This document shows positions 16,976-27,162 of a stretch of 64,000 nt of DNA, in pieces. How positions within the stretch are numbered: the first letter of the stretch is position 1; each line of letters begins with the position of its first letter. A program made the position numbers and the translations under genes. Source of the stretch: Mycolicibacterium chubuense NBB4. Lineage in GTDB: Bacteria > Actinomycetota > Actinomycetes > Mycobacteriales > Mycobacteriaceae. A model generated the notes under the pieces. That model searched no databases. It was not told where the DNA came from and was given only the letters and a program-made list of their open reading frames with translations. The DNA lies in NCBI RefSeq assembly GCF_000266905.1, contig NC_018027.1, positions 992,001-1,056,000 of the forward strand, written 5' to 3'.

Positions 16976-17779
16976 ATGCGGAACAGAACCGACCTGCCCG
17001 ACGTGTTCGACGTCGACGTGATCACCCACGGCGAGAGCGCCGACGCGGCCGACTACGCAAGGACCAGGATCGGGGGACTGGGCCGGCTCACCCACCGGCC
17101 GGTGCTGCACGCGCGCGTCCGGCTGACAAGCCACCGCGACCCGGCCGTGGAGCGGCCCGTGCTCGCCCAGGCGAACCTCGACGTCGAGGGCAGGCCGGTG
17201 CGGGCCCAGGCGTACGGCGACACCGCACGCGAGGCGATCGACCGGCTCGAGGCGAAGCTGACCCGGCGCCTCGAACGGGTGGCCGCACACTGGGAGGCCC
17301 AGCGGGGCGGTCAGCCCGCTCCCGAACCGCACGAGTGGCGGCACGAGTCCGAACCGGCCAAGCGGCTCAGCTACTTTCCGCGCCCGGCCGACGAACGCCG
17401 GATCGTCCGGCGCAAGTCCTTCGCCATGGCTCCGTGCTCGGTCGACGAGGCCGTCACCGAGATGGACCTGCTCGACTACGACTTCCACCTGTTCACCGAG
17501 AAGGGTTCGGGCACTGCGGCCGTGGTGTATCGAGGCGGACCCACCGGCTACCGCGTGGCCCTCGTCGCGCCCGAGCTGGCAGGCCAGCTCGCACCGTTCA
17601 CCGGCGCGGTCACCGTCAGTGGGCAACCGGCACCGTGTCTTTCCGAGCAGGGGGCCACCGAACGTCTCGGTCTGCTCGGTCTGCCGTTCCTGTTCTACAT
17701 CGACGCCGCGCAGGGCCGGGCGAGCGTGCTCTACCACCGCTACGACGGCCACTACGGGATGATCAGCCCCGCGAACTGA
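16976..17779 (+). CDS. rafH: long ribosome hibernation factor (RafH / Rv0079-like)
   Basis: Ribosome-associated hibernation factor of 267 aa. Residues 10-115 are the S30AE/HPF fold (DVDVITHGESADAADYARTRIGGL, HARVRLTSHRDP, REAIDRLEAKLTRRLERVA). After a polar linker come two C-terminal S30AE-type repeats: IVRRKSFAMAPCSVDEAVTEM to VVYRGGPTGYRVAL (about 140-200), and a degenerate ERLGLLGLPFLFYIDAAQG to VLYHRYDGHYGMI (225-265). This two-repeat form matches the hypoxia-induced mycobacterial RafH rather than ordinary HPF. The ATG at 16976 has GGAG only 1 nt away, so initiation may be leaderless or weak. It converges with the 73-aa gene, 6 bp apart. Confidence 0.9.
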   Translation: MRNRTDLPDVFDVDVITHGESADAADYARTRIGGLGRLTHRPVLHARVRLTSHRDPAVERPVLAQANLDVEGRPVRAQAYGDTAREAIDRLEAKLTRRLERVAAHWEAQRGGQPAPEPHEWRHESEPAKRLSYFPRPADERRIVRRKSFAMAPCSVDEAVTEMDLLDYDFHLFTEKGSGTAAVVYRGGPTGYRVALVAPELAGQLAPFTGAVTVSGQPAPCLSEQGATERLGLLGLPFLFYIDAAQGRASVLYHRYDGHYGMISPAN

Positions 17780-17785
17780 CCCCGT

Positions 17786-18007
17786 TCACTGCCAGCGCGC
17801 ATCGCGCTCACGCGGGCTGAGTGGTCCCGAGTCCCGTTCGGGTGCAGCGGTGTCGACCGTCACCTCTTCCCAGAACCCCGGGCTGTACAGGTGGATGTCG
17901 CTGCCGCTCACCACCTTCAAGACACCGCTGTCGAGCACTTCATACGTGGCACCGTCGGAGAACTCCTCGTCGGTGTCCCGGTCTCTGAGCTGGATCCACA
18001 GACGCAT
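17786..18007 (-). CDS. hypothetical protein, 73 aa, downstream of the PRTase-hydrolase gene
   Basis: Small protein from ATG 18007, 13 bp after the stop of the PRTase-hydrolase gene, so probably its co-transcribed partner. It has a beta-rich pattern: MRLWIQLRDRDTDEEF, ATYEVLDSGVLKVVSG, then LYSPGFWEEVTVD, and an Arg/Glu-rich polar tail. No family was recognised. An in-frame extension to 18082 overlaps the upstream gene and has no start signal. Confidence 0.7.
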   Translation of the reverse strand: MRLWIQLRDRDTDEEFSDGATYEVLDSGVLKVVSGSDIHLYSPGFWEEVTVDTAAPERDSGPLSPRERDARWQ

Positions 18008-18020
18008 GGCTCGCAGTACC

Positions 18021-19355
18021 TCACACGTCAGCCGGTGTGCGGCTGAGATGGTTGAGGAACCAGTCCCGTGCCAGCGCGGCAACGGCTTCCAGCGTGCCGG
18101 GCTCCTCGAACAGGTGGGTCGCGCCGGGTACGATCGTGAGATTGCACTGTCCGGGGATGGCGGCTTGCGCCCGCCGGTTGAGTTCCAGCACGACCTCGTC
18201 GCGGCCGCCGACGATCAGCAGCGTCGGTGCGTAGACGTCGTAGAGGTGCCTGCCCGCGAGGTCGGGCCGGCCCCCACGGGAGACCACCGCGCCGACCTCG
18301 ACCCGGGTGTCGGCCGCGGCGGTCAGTGCCGCGCCTGCCCCGGTGCTGGCGCCGAAGTAGCCGATCGGCAGCGACGCGGTGTCGGGGCGGGTGGACAGCC
18401 AGGCCGTGACGTCGACCAGTCGCCGGGCCAGCAACTCGATGTCGAAGACGTTGGCACGGTTACCTTCTTCGGCGGGGGTGAGCAGGTCGAACAGCAGTGT
18501 GGCCAAGCCGGCCTCGTTGAGCACGTCGGCGACGTACCGGTTGCGCGGACTGTGGCGGCTGCTCCCGCTGCCGTGCGCGAAGACGACGATGCCCTCCGGA
18601 TTCTCCGGGATGGTCAGGCGCCCCGCGACCTCGACCGCCCCGGCCGTCACCCGGACCTCCTCGTCCCGCGGGTCTGCCGCCGGCGCGTCTGCTGCGCTCG
18701 CCGGGGCGATGCCGTCGCGGGCGGCGTCGAGCAGTGCGACGACCTCGTCGTCGGAGGTCTGCCGGAACCTGTGATAGCCCTGCCCGACGGCGGCATAGAA
18801 GTAGAACTTCGGGGTCTCCAGGTACACCACGTCGTCGGCGCAGTAATTCATCGCGTCGACGACGTGGCGCGACCCCACCGGGGCCGCCAGCACGATCCGC
18901 GTCGCACCCTGGGCGCGAGCGGCCTCGCACGCCGCCCGGGCAGACGCCTCACTGGTCAACCCGTAGTCGACGATCAACGCGACACGGCCGGCCAGCGGAA
19001 TCCGTTCCCGGCCGCGTCGATACAGCGCCACCTCCCTCGCCAATTCGGCTCGCTGGACGGCCTCGATCTCGGCGGCGGTGGCTTCGCCGAGCGCCATCTG
19101 CTCGAGTTCGGCGTCGTTGACGATCCGGACGTCGTCCTCGGCGATCGCACCATAGGCGACCTCGGGCTCGAACGACGGGGCCAGTCTGCGCACCACCAGG
19201 ACATCGAGCGGCGCGCGCAACGATCTCGCGACCTCGAACGCCACCGGTACCCCGCCGCGCGGCAGGCCCAGCACCACGACATCGCTGTCCCGGAATCGTT
19301 CCAGGCGCTCGGCGAGCCGGCGCCCGGCTTCGGCCCGGTCATGAAACAACTGCAC
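18021..19355 (-). CDS. phosphoribosyltransferase - dienelactone hydrolase fusion (Rv0571c-like)
   Basis: A 444 aa two-domain protein. Residues 1-215 are a PRTase type I fold (VVVLGLPRGGVPVAFEVA; the PRPP-loop region reads VALIVDYGLTSEASARAA, with VDYGLTS in place of the usual VDDGxxTG). Residues 225-444 are an alpha/beta hydrolase: FAHGSGSSRHSPRN, nucleophile elbow GYFGASTGAGAA with Ser, Asp in LLIVGGRDEVV, His in PGATHLFEEPG. M. tuberculosis Rv0571c, as recalled, has this organisation, lies next to nrdZ and belongs to the DosR regulon. GTG 19355 is chosen for GGAGG 6 nt upstream. It overlaps nothing but starts 15 bp inside the DUF5709 gene's stop region, suggesting coupling. Confidence 0.87.
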   Translation of the reverse strand: MQLFHDRAEAGRRLAERLERFRDSDVVVLGLPRGGVPVAFEVARSLRAPLDVLVVRRLAPSFEPEVAYGAIAEDDVRIVNDAELEQMALGEATAAEIEAVQRAELAREVALYRRGRERIPLAGRVALIVDYGLTSEASARAACEAARAQGATRIVLAAPVGSRHVVDAMNYCADDVVYLETPKFYFYAAVGQGYHRFRQTSDDEVVALLDAARDGIAPASAADAPAADPRDEEVRVTAGAVEVAGRLTIPENPEGIVVFAHGSGSSRHSPRNRYVADVLNEAGLATLLFDLLTPAEEGNRANVFDIELLARRLVDVTAWLSTRPDTASLPIGYFGASTGAGAALTAAADTRVEVGAVVSRGGRPDLAGRHLYDVYAPTLLIVGGRDEVVLELNRRAQAAIPGQCNLTIVPGATHLFEEPGTLEAVAALARDWFLNHLSRTPADV

Positions 19356-19369
19356 GGCGCACCTCCGTG

Positions 19370-19822
19370 TCACTCGTCCTCGATGACGTGCATCGCGGCT
19401 TCCTCAGCGGAGGCGGCGCCTCCGCTGATCCCGACATCGTCGGCCACCAGTTCCGCCTCGTCGTCCTCGCCGAACCCGAGGTCGGGCGCGACCAGTCGGC
19501 CTGCCCGCGTGCGTCCGACCTCTCGGTGCTGCGGGAATTCGGCGTCCTGCTCGGCTTCATCGCCGCGGAGCTGATCGGCCTCGTCGAACAGGACGTTCAG
19601 CCGCGACGCCGGGTCCGGCTCCTCCTCGGAGAGAAGCTGATCCATGGACTCCCCGGGCCCGAAGGCGCCGGGTCCGTACGGCTGCTCGGGAGGTGAGTAG
19701 CCTTCGTCGAGCACGTCGGCGACCCCGCGGTCGATGAGCGTGTCCTCGGCCTCGAGCTGGTTCTCCTTCTCGACGCTGTATTCGCCCGCTGCGGGACCCG
19801 TGGCGTAATTCGGTGTGCTCAT
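19370..19822 (-). CDS. DUF5709 acidic protein
   Basis: A 150 aa strongly acidic protein of the actinobacterial DUF5709 family. The conserved opening GPAAGEYSVEKENQLEAEDT and RGVADVLDEGYSPPE are characteristic. The rest is low-complexity D/E/A, likely disordered, with C-terminal VADDVGISGGAASAEEAAMH. No membrane segment or catalytic motif is visible. It sits between hrp1 (23 bp upstream) and the PRTase-hydrolase gene, all on the minus strand, so they may be one operon. Function is unknown. Confidence 0.8.
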   Translation of the reverse strand: MSTPNYATGPAAGEYSVEKENQLEAEDTLIDRGVADVLDEGYSPPEQPYGPGAFGPGESMDQLLSEEEPDPASRLNVLFDEADQLRGDEAEQDAEFPQHREVGRTRAGRLVAPDLGFGEDDEAELVADDVGISGGAASAEEAAMHVIEDE

Positions 19823-19845
19823 CGGTGATTCGTTTCGGAGACGGG

Positions 19846-20292
19846 TCAGTGACTGGTGATCGCCTGCTGCGAGCAGATCGCTTTGACGAATTGCACGATG
19901 GCGTGTTCGGGCAGGTGCCGGGCGATGTCGGCTTCGCTGACGATGCCGACGAGCCGATGATCGTCGATCACCGGGAGCCGCCGGACCTGATGCTCCTCCA
20001 TGACGGTGAGCATCTCCTGGATGCCCGCATCCGCGTCGACGTGGTAGGTGGTGCCCTGAGCCAGCTCACCTGCGGTCGTGGTGTCGGGATCATGGCCGCC
20101 GGCAAGGCATTTGACGACGATGTCGCGGTCGGTGATCATGCCGTGGAGCCGGTCGTCGTCGCCGCAGATGGGTAGCGCGCCCACGCCGAGTTCGGCCATG
20201 TGGCGTGCCGCCGTGGTCAAGGTCTCGTGCTCGCCGACACATGTCACTCCGGTGTGCATGATTTCGCGTGCCGTGGTCATCGCGGTGGTCAT
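19846..20292 (-). CDS. hrp1: CBS-domain hypoxic response protein (Hrp1-like)
   Basis: A 148 aa protein that is essentially a CBS pair: AREIMHTGVTCVGEHETLT to GALPICGDDDRLHGMITDRD, then YHVDADAGIQEMLTVMEEHQ to RLPVIDDHRLVGIVSEADI. It resembles M. tuberculosis Rv2626c closely, as recalled, including both cysteines (GVTCVGE and PICGDD) and the C-terminal HLPEHAIVQFVKAICS. ATG 20292 is preceded by GAGGAG at 5 nt. It diverges from a USP gene with a near-consensus DosR-like box between. The ligand is not visible from sequence. Confidence 0.93.
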   Translation of the reverse strand: MTTAMTTAREIMHTGVTCVGEHETLTTAARHMAELGVGALPICGDDDRLHGMITDRDIVVKCLAGGHDPDTTTAGELAQGTTYHVDADAGIQEMLTVMEEHQVRRLPVIDDHRLVGIVSEADIARHLPEHAIVQFVKAICSQQAITSH

Positions 20293-20373
20293 GGTGTCTC
20301 CTCACCTCGTATCGGGTCGCGGGGCGTACCCCCTGACGTGGTCGATACTTCGCCTGGGGTGCGGGCGCATCTA

Positions 20374-20387
20374 GGGCCGTTGGACCT
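20374..20387. promoter_or_regulatory. DosR-like box between hrp1 and USP, 13 of 14 positions
   Basis: GGGCCGTTGGACCT differs from GGGNCNNNNGNCCC only at the last base. It is 81 nt before hrp1 and 90 nt before the USP. A weaker relative (GGGACCTCCGTCGG, 20442-20455) lies closer to the USP start. Confidence 0.52.
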
Positions 20388-20477
20388 TCGAGATCACGAC
20401 ATTCGGCCGATGCCCGGCCGGCGAAGGTTTCCTACCGTCGAGGGACCTCCGTCGGTCGACTCGAGAGGAGCCCCGAA

Positions 20478-21377
20478 ATGCCCGAGGACATCAAGCCCCG
20501 TGGAGTCGTCGTCGGCACCGACGGGTCTACCTGCTCCCTGGTGGCGGTGCGGTGGGCGGCCCGTGAGGCGGCGATGCGCCACGCCGGCCTCCACATCGTG
20601 CACGTCGTGTCGTCCTTGGTGTTTCCGGTGTCGACGCTGGCGTGGCCCGGCGGCCGGGTGCCCGACGAGGTGCTCGAGATCCAGGAGAACGAGGCGCGCA
20701 ACGCGATCACCGACGCGGTGGCCGCGGCCCGAGAAGCCGGCGCCGACGAGTCGCTGGAGGTCTCGTGCGAAACGGCGCACGGGGGAGCGGTGCCGACACT
20801 GGCCGGCCGGTCCGACGAAGCGCAGATGCTCGTGGTGGGCTGCCACGGGCGAACCGGCAGGCACCGTCGTCTGCTCGGATCGGTCAGCACCGGGCTTATC
20901 TCTCATGCCCACTGCCCGGTCGCCGTCGTGCACGAGGAGTTCTCCGAGACACCGGAGTCGGCCCAGTTGCCGGTCGTCGTCGGAATCGACGGCTCCCGCA
21001 CCTCCGAATCGGCGACGGCGATCGCCTTCAACGAGGCGTCGTGGCGGGGTGCGCCCCTAGTCGCGGTGCACGTCTGGAGCGACGCGGATCTCCTGCCCGT
21101 CGACGTGATGGGGCCGGCCGGGTTGCGGCGCGCCGCCGACCGGACGCTGGCCGACTGCCTCGCCGGATGGCTGGATCGTTTCCCCGAGGTGCCCGTCACC
21201 AGGGTCGTCCGGTTCCACGACCCGGTCGGCAACCTGCTGGAGCAGGCCGAGCACGCGCAACTGGTCGTGGTCGGCAGCCACGGCCGCGGCGGCTTCACCG
21301 GCATGGTGCTGGGCTCGGTGGGCGCCGCCGTCGCGCAGGCCGCCCGCGCGCCGGTGATCATCGCGCGGAAACGCTGA
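20478..21377 (+). CDS. universal stress protein, two tandem USP domains (Rv2623-type)
   Basis: A 299 aa tandem USP. Domain 1 starts GVVVGTDGSTCSLVAVRWAA and has the ATP motif VVGCHGRTGRHRRLLGSVSTGL; domain 2 starts VVVGIDGSRTSESATAIAF and ends VVGSHGRGGFTGMVLGSVGAA. Both keep G-2x-G-9x-G(S/T), so ATP binding is likely in each. [12 protein letters not shown] at the end of domain 1 is typical of the mycobacterial dormancy USPs. ATG 20478 has GAGGAG upstream. It is divergent from hrp1 and shares its control region. Confidence 0.9.
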   Translation: MPEDIKPRGVVVGTDGSTCSLVAVRWAAREAAMRHAGLHIVHVVSSLVFPVSTLAWPGGRVPDEVLEIQENEARNAITDAVAAAREAGADESLEVSCETAHGGAVPTLAGRSDEAQMLVVGCHGRTGRHRRLLGSVSTGLISHAHCPVAVVHEEFSETPESAQLPVVVGIDGSRTSESATAIAFNEASWRGAPLVAVHVWSDADLLPVDVMGPAGLRRAADRTLADCLAGWLDRFPEVPVTRVVRFHDPVGNLLEQAEHAQLVVVGSHGRGGFTGMVLGSVGAAVAQAARAPVIIARKR

Positions 21378-21379
21378 CG

Positions 21380-21415
21380 GCTCAGCACTTCTCAGGACCG
21401 AGCTCAGGACTGAGC
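21380..21415. repeat. tandem 12-bp repeat and inverted repeat between convergent genes
   Basis: CTCAGGACCGAG (21391-21402) is followed at once by CTCAGGACTGAG (21403-21414). An outer inverted pair, GCTCAG at 21380-21385 and CTGAGC at 21410-21415, encloses them. The element lies at the meeting point of the USP (+) and the Rv2629-like gene (-) and covers the latter's stop codon. A bidirectional terminator is possible but there is no T-tract. Confidence 0.35.
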
Positions 21416-22549
21416 GCTCCCCGAGGCCAGGCCCTCCGGCCGGGCCGAACCGGCCTGGGGATACCGCAGCAGTGCTGCGACGCCATCGTCGAAGGTCACG
21501 TCGCCGAACGGCCGGACCACCGCCGCGTCGCCGGCGACGGCCGCGAACGGCAGTGCTTCGTCGGCCAGTGCCACCCGGTACGGCGCCTCTCCCCACTCCG
21601 AGAGCGTGTCGGCGTCGGGCGCCACGGCGGTCGGGCCGGGCCCGGACACGACGGTGGTGCCGCCGAGGTCACCGACGATGAGGGTGGCGACGGCGCCGTC
21701 GCGCAGTGCCGCACAGACGGCGCGAAGCCCCGCGACGGCGAGCCCGGAGCCTCGTCCGTCCTCCGCCTCGAACCGGGCCATGATGACGCTGGTGGCGTCG
21801 TGCCGGCGGCGTTCGAACTCTTCGTCGATCAGATCGGCCATCTCCCGTTCGGTGGGCCGGCCGCCCTGAGCGCGGGCGGGAAGCGAGACGACGCACTCGG
21901 CGATGCGTTGCGGCATCTCCAGCAGGACATCCGAGCGTGAGCGGACCTCGCCGCACAGGAACACCAGCTCGGCGTTGCACCGGTCGACCATGTCGGTGAT
22001 GCGGTCGGCGATGGCGCGGGCGTTCATGCGGACCGCTTCCTCGGTGGTGTGCTGCAGATCGCCGTAGCCGTTCCACCCGGCGGTGACGGGCTTGTGCACG
22101 GGGTAGCCCTCGCCCTCGACGGTCTCGTGGACGACGATCCCGCCGCGGTGCATGGTCAGGTCGGCGCCGAGCAGATCGGCCGCGGCGAACACGTAGGCCG
22201 GGCGCGACGTCCCCAATTCGAGCAGAGGAAGGAAGTACGGGTAGTCGGAGACCCGCAGCACGGTGATCGCGGGCGGGCTGCCGAGCAGTTCGTTGATCAG
22301 CACCCCTTCGCTGCCGGCGATCACGGCCCGCCCCTGGCGTCCCACCGCGGGCCGGCTGTGCAGGACGGCGCGCTCGACGGCACCGATGACGTGCTCGGCG
22401 ACCTCGCTGTCCTCGAGGTGCCTGCGGATCGCGGACCACCGGGCGGCGGCCTGCTTCTCGGCGTCGTGGGTGTCGCGGGTGTCGTCGATGTAGAGCGACA
22501 CGAAGGGTCCTGGCGCGCCGGCGAGCCGGCGGAAGCGTTCAGTTTCCAC
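21404..22549 (-). CDS. Rv2629-like protein (peptide-chain-release-factor-like, Vms1/eRF1-type domain)
   Basis: A 381 aa soluble protein resembling the DosR-regulon protein Rv2629 along its length (GPFVSLYIDDTRDTHDAEK, SRPAVGRQGRAVIAGSEG, YPVHKPVTAGWNGYGDLQH, then AVCAALRDGAVATLIVGDL and DEALPFAAVAGDAAVVR). Such proteins carry an archaeal/eukaryal release-factor-like domain and may act on ribosomes. Here NGYGDLQHTTEE occupies the position of a catalytic loop, and no GGQ is visible. The start is taken as GTG 22549, matching the recalled N-terminus of Rv2629, with AGGAA just upstream. It overlaps the nitroreductase stop by 11 bp. Confidence 0.85.
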   Translation of the reverse strand: METERFRRLAGAPGPFVSLYIDDTRDTHDAEKQAAARWSAIRRHLEDSEVAEHVIGAVERAVLHSRPAVGRQGRAVIAGSEGVLINELLGSPPAITVLRVSDYPYFLPLLELGTSRPAYVFAAADLLGADLTMHRGGIVVHETVEGEGYPVHKPVTAGWNGYGDLQHTTEEAVRMNARAIADRITDMVDRCNAELVFLCGEVRSRSDVLLEMPQRIAECVVSLPARAQGGRPTEREMADLIDEEFERRRHDATSVIMARFEAEDGRGSGLAVAGLRAVCAALRDGAVATLIVGDLGGTTVVSGPGPTAVAPDADTLSEWGEAPYRVALADEALPFAAVAGDAAVVRPFGDVTFDDGVAALLRYPQAGSARPEGLASGSAQS

Positions 22550-22970
22550 GATGTTCCTCACTGGGTCGGACGGCTGGGGAGAACGTGACGAAGTGGTCCA
22601 CGCCGAAGCGCTCGAAGGCGCGTTTGCGGCGCGGTGAGAGTTGCGGGGCAGCGCTTCGCGCGTCGATGACGCGCGGGTCGACCACGTCGTACGACTGACC
22701 GCCGACGGTGATCGTGGCCTTGCCCGCGGCGAGCACGTTGCGCAGCCAGTCGACGCCGGTGCCGTAGGGCAGCGGAACCAGGAAGCCGTCGGCGACGCGC
22801 TCGGCGACGACCGGGGTGGCGTACGCGGCTCCGGAGCGCCGCCCGGTGTGGCGCATCACGGCCGCATACCAGTGTTTGCGCCCTGCGAGCAGCATCATCG
22901 CCGGGTTCAGGACGTGCTTGTTGAACGTGCGCACAGCATCCCGGACCGGGCTGGTCTTGGTGTTCGGCAT
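22539..22970 (-). CDS. deazaflavin (F420)-dependent nitroreductase-family protein
   Basis: A 143 aa split beta-barrel protein of the DDN/nitroreductase_deazaF420 family. Landmarks are the N-terminal helix AVRTFNKHVLNPAMMLLAGR, VMRHTGRRSGAAYATPVVAE (phosphate-binding HTGRRSG), and VPLPYGTGVDWLRNVLAAGKA, the usual F420-binding core. A polar C-terminal extension follows. It likely uses F420H2 to reduce quinones or other electrophiles, as known for family members; the substrate is not known. It is the first gene of a minus-strand pair with the Rv2629-like gene and diverges from the acyl-CoA synthetase operon. Confidence 0.88.
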   Translation of the reverse strand: MPNTKTSPVRDAVRTFNKHVLNPAMMLLAGRKHWYAAVMRHTGRRSGAAYATPVVAERVADGFLVPLPYGTGVDWLRNVLAAGKATITVGGQSYDVVDPRVIDARSAAPQLSPRRKRAFERFGVDHFVTFSPAVRPSEEHRGN

Positions 22971-23028
22971 GCCCCGATGCTCGACGAGCGCGCGTGCCGC
23001 GGACAGGGCCGAGAGGTCACCGCCGGGG

Positions 23029-23042
23029 AGGACTTAAGCCAC
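23029..23042. promoter_or_regulatory. weak DosR-like box between nitroreductase and acs operon
   Basis: AGGACTTAAGCCAC matches 12 of 14 positions of GGGNCNNNNGNCCC but has the central CTTAAG palindrome seen in strong DosR sites. It is 58 nt before the nitroreductase start and 118 nt before the 87-aa gene that opens the plus-strand operon. Confidence 0.42.
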
Positions 23043-23160
23043 CTGTTGTGGCGGGATGTGACGAGAGGCAGGCAGAGGACTTTGTGGTGACTTTCGTCTC
23101 TATTGCCGCCCACCTGCGTGGAAAACGATGGGGTCGATCGAAGCCGAAAGGAGTGGCCCT

Positions 23161-23420
23161 ATGGTGCCGACCGACAACATGGACCGGACGGAGGGCAAAC
23201 TCGACGACCTCGCCTGGCAGTTCCTGCGGTCCGAATTCACGGGGGATGCCTACGCGATGTGGCCGCTCGACCGCCGACTCGACGTGTTCCTGCGTCATCA
23301 CGGATACCGCGAGATCCGCGACAACGGGTCGACCTACGGCGCTCTCCTGGACCGGGTCATGTCGCGCATCCACTCCGCCGCCTGCTTCGGCGGCCCTCCG
23401 GTCGAGGCCGAGGATGCGCG

Positions 23421-23424
<4 letters not shown>
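23161..23424 (+). CDS. hypothetical protein, 87 aa, first gene of the acyl-CoA/2-oxoacid operon
   Basis: Small soluble protein. ATG 23161 has AAAGGAG 7 nt upstream, a good ribosome site. A helical N-terminus ([14 protein letters not shown]) leads to [17 protein letters not shown] and a C-terminal tail [13 protein letters not shown]. No known domain was recognised. Its stop overlaps the acs start (ATGA), so it is translationally coupled to the synthetase and may be an accessory subunit or regulator; that is inference from position only. Confidence 0.75.
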
Positions 23425-25204
<1,780 letters not shown>

Positions 25205-25208
<4 letters not shown>

Positions 25209-26185
25209 TCGACGAGGAGACCGCACGGAGCCTGCTGTCGGACATGGTGCGGGTGCGCCTGATGGAGGAGAAGTGCGCCGAGCTCTACAGCGCGTCCAAG
25301 ATCCGGGGGTTCCTGCACCTGTACGTCGGCGAGGAGGCGGTGGCCGCCGGGTCACTGCGGATGCTCGAACCCGACGACGCCGTGGTGGCGACGTATCGCG
25401 ACCACGCGCACGCGCTGCTGCGGGGCGTCCCGATGGCCAACATCCTCGCCGAGATGTACGGGAAGCAGGAAGGCTGTTCGCGCGGGCGGGGCGGCTCGAT
25501 GCACCTGTTCGACGCACGGACCCGCTTCTACGGCGGCCAAGCGATCGTCGGCGGCGGCCTGCCGCTGGCGGTGGGGCTGGCGCTGGCCGACGCGCAGCTG
25601 GGCCGGTCACGGGTGACCGCCTGCTACTTCGGCGAGGGTGCGGTGGCCGAGGGAGCCTTCCACGAGTCACTGAACCTCGCCGGGCTCTGGCAGGTGCCGG
25701 TGCTGTTCTGCTGCGAGAACAACCTCTACGCGATGGGCACCGAGATCGCGCACGAGCAGGCCGAAACGGACATGACCGAGAAGGCGGCGTCCTACCGCAT
25801 ACCGGCGTTGGCGGTCGACGGCATGGACGTGCTGGCCTGCCGGGCCGCGGCCGAGGAGGGGGCGTATCACGTGCGCAGCGGAGGCGGCCCGTTCTTCCTC
25901 GAGTTCCGCACGTACCGGTTCCGCCCGCATTCGATGTTCGATCCCGAGTTGTACCGCAGCAAAGAGGAAGTCGAGCATTGGAAGGAACGTGACCCGATAC
26001 GTACCTTCACCGAGCGCTGCCTCGAGGCCGGTGTGCTCTCCGACGACGACGTCGCGGCGCTCCGGCGGGCGGCCGAGGAGGAATTGGCCGACGCCGTCGC
26101 CTACGCCGAGGCCGGGACGTTCGAGCCCGTCGAGGATCTCACCCGTGACGTCATGACCCCTGCCGCGGTGGGAGCCCTGCGATGA
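25205..26185 (+). CDS. 2-oxoacid (pyruvate/acetoin) dehydrogenase E1, alpha subunit
   Basis: Thiamine diphosphate enzyme subunit, 326 aa, the short form typical of acetoin/pyruvate dehydrogenase E1 alpha. Visible: [40 protein letters not shown], the ThDP/Mg motif [20 protein letters not shown] ... [12 protein letters not shown], and [17 protein letters not shown] with the phosphorylation-loop-like RFRPHS. GTG 25205 overlaps the acs stop (GTGA). Substrate choice between pyruvate and acetoin cannot be made from sequence; no acetoin-specific neighbour is present. Confidence 0.9.
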
Positions 26186-27162
26186 CCAAGACGACATACC
26201 GCACGGCGATCCACGACTCGATCCGTGACGCCATGGCCGCCGATCCGCGGGTTCTGCTGATGGGTGAGGACGTGGGCGCCTACGGCGGCACCTACGCCGC
26301 CTCCAAGGGGCTGCTCGCCGAGTTCGGGCCGAACCGCGTGCGTGACACACCGCTGTCCGAACTCGGCTTCGTCGGCGTGGGCATCGGCGCAGCGCTCGGC
26401 GGGCTGCGCCCGATCGTCGAGATCATGACGGTCAACTTCAGCCTGCTGGCGCTCGATCAGATCGTCAACACCGCTGCCGCGCTGAGGCATATGTCCGGAG
26501 GGCAGTTCTCGGTGCCGCTGGTGGTCAGGATGGCGACCGGGGCGGGTAGGCAGCTGGCCGCCCAGCACTCGCACAGCCTGGAGTGCTGGTTCGCCCACAT
26601 CCCGGGTATCAAGGTCGTCGCGCCGGCGACGGTGCAGGACGCCTACGGCATGCTGATCACCGCACTGGCGGACCCCGATCCAGTGGTGGTCTTCGAGCAC
26701 GTCGGGCTCTACAACACCGCGTCCGATACCGAAGAGCTTGCGGCGGTGGACATCTCGCGCGCGGCGATCCGGCGCCCCGGAAACGACGTCACGGTGATCA
26801 CCTACGGCGGCAGCCTGCCGAAGGTGCTCGACGCGGCAGACGAGTTGTCCCTGGCCGGTATCGACTGCGAGGTCATCGATCTGAGGACGCTGCGGCCGCT
26901 GGACACGCGTGCGTTCATCGAGTCGGTCCGCAAGACGCACCGCGCGGTCATCGTCGACGAAGGCTGGCGCACCGGCAGTCTGGCCGCCGAGGTCAGCGCA
27001 CAGATCGTCGAGAACGCGTTCTTCGACCTCGACGCCCCGGTGGGCCGAGTGTGCACCGCCGAGGTGCCGATACCGTATGCCAAACACCTCGAGGAGGCGG
27101 CACTGCCGCAGCGCGACACGATCGTCGCGGCGGTGAAGAACCTGGTCGGTGTGCAGTCATGA
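26182..27162 (+). CDS. 2-oxoacid (pyruvate/acetoin) dehydrogenase E1, beta subunit
   Basis: A 326 aa partner subunit of E1 alpha. Landmarks: [78 protein letters not shown], and the transketolase C-terminal domain with [13 protein letters not shown] and [13 protein letters not shown]. The QHSHSLE segment is the substrate-channel motif of this family. Its ATG overlaps the E1 alpha stop and its stop overlaps the E2 start, so the three subunits are coupled in translation. Confidence 0.91.
   Translation: MTKTTYRTAIHDSIRDAMAADPRVLLMGEDVGAYGGTYAASKGLLAEFGPNRVRDTPLSELGFVGVGIGAALGGLRPIVEIMTVNFSLLALDQIVNTAAALRHMSGGQFSVPLVVRMATGAGRQLAAQHSHSLECWFAHIPGIKVVAPATVQDAYGMLITALADPDPVVVFEHVGLYNTASDTEELAAVDISRAAIRRPGNDVTVITYGGSLPKVLDAADELSLAGIDCEVIDLRTLRPLDTRAFIESVRKTHRAVIVDEGWRTGSLAAEVSAQIVENAFFDLDAPVGRVCTAEVPIPYAKHLEEAALPQRDTIVAAVKNLVGVQS

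Noticed and set aside
20442..20455. Second DosR-like box before the USP (GGGACCTCCGTCGG)
   Set aside because: Only 12 of 14 positions fit, without symmetry; it is mentioned only as a weak neighbour of the better box at 20374.
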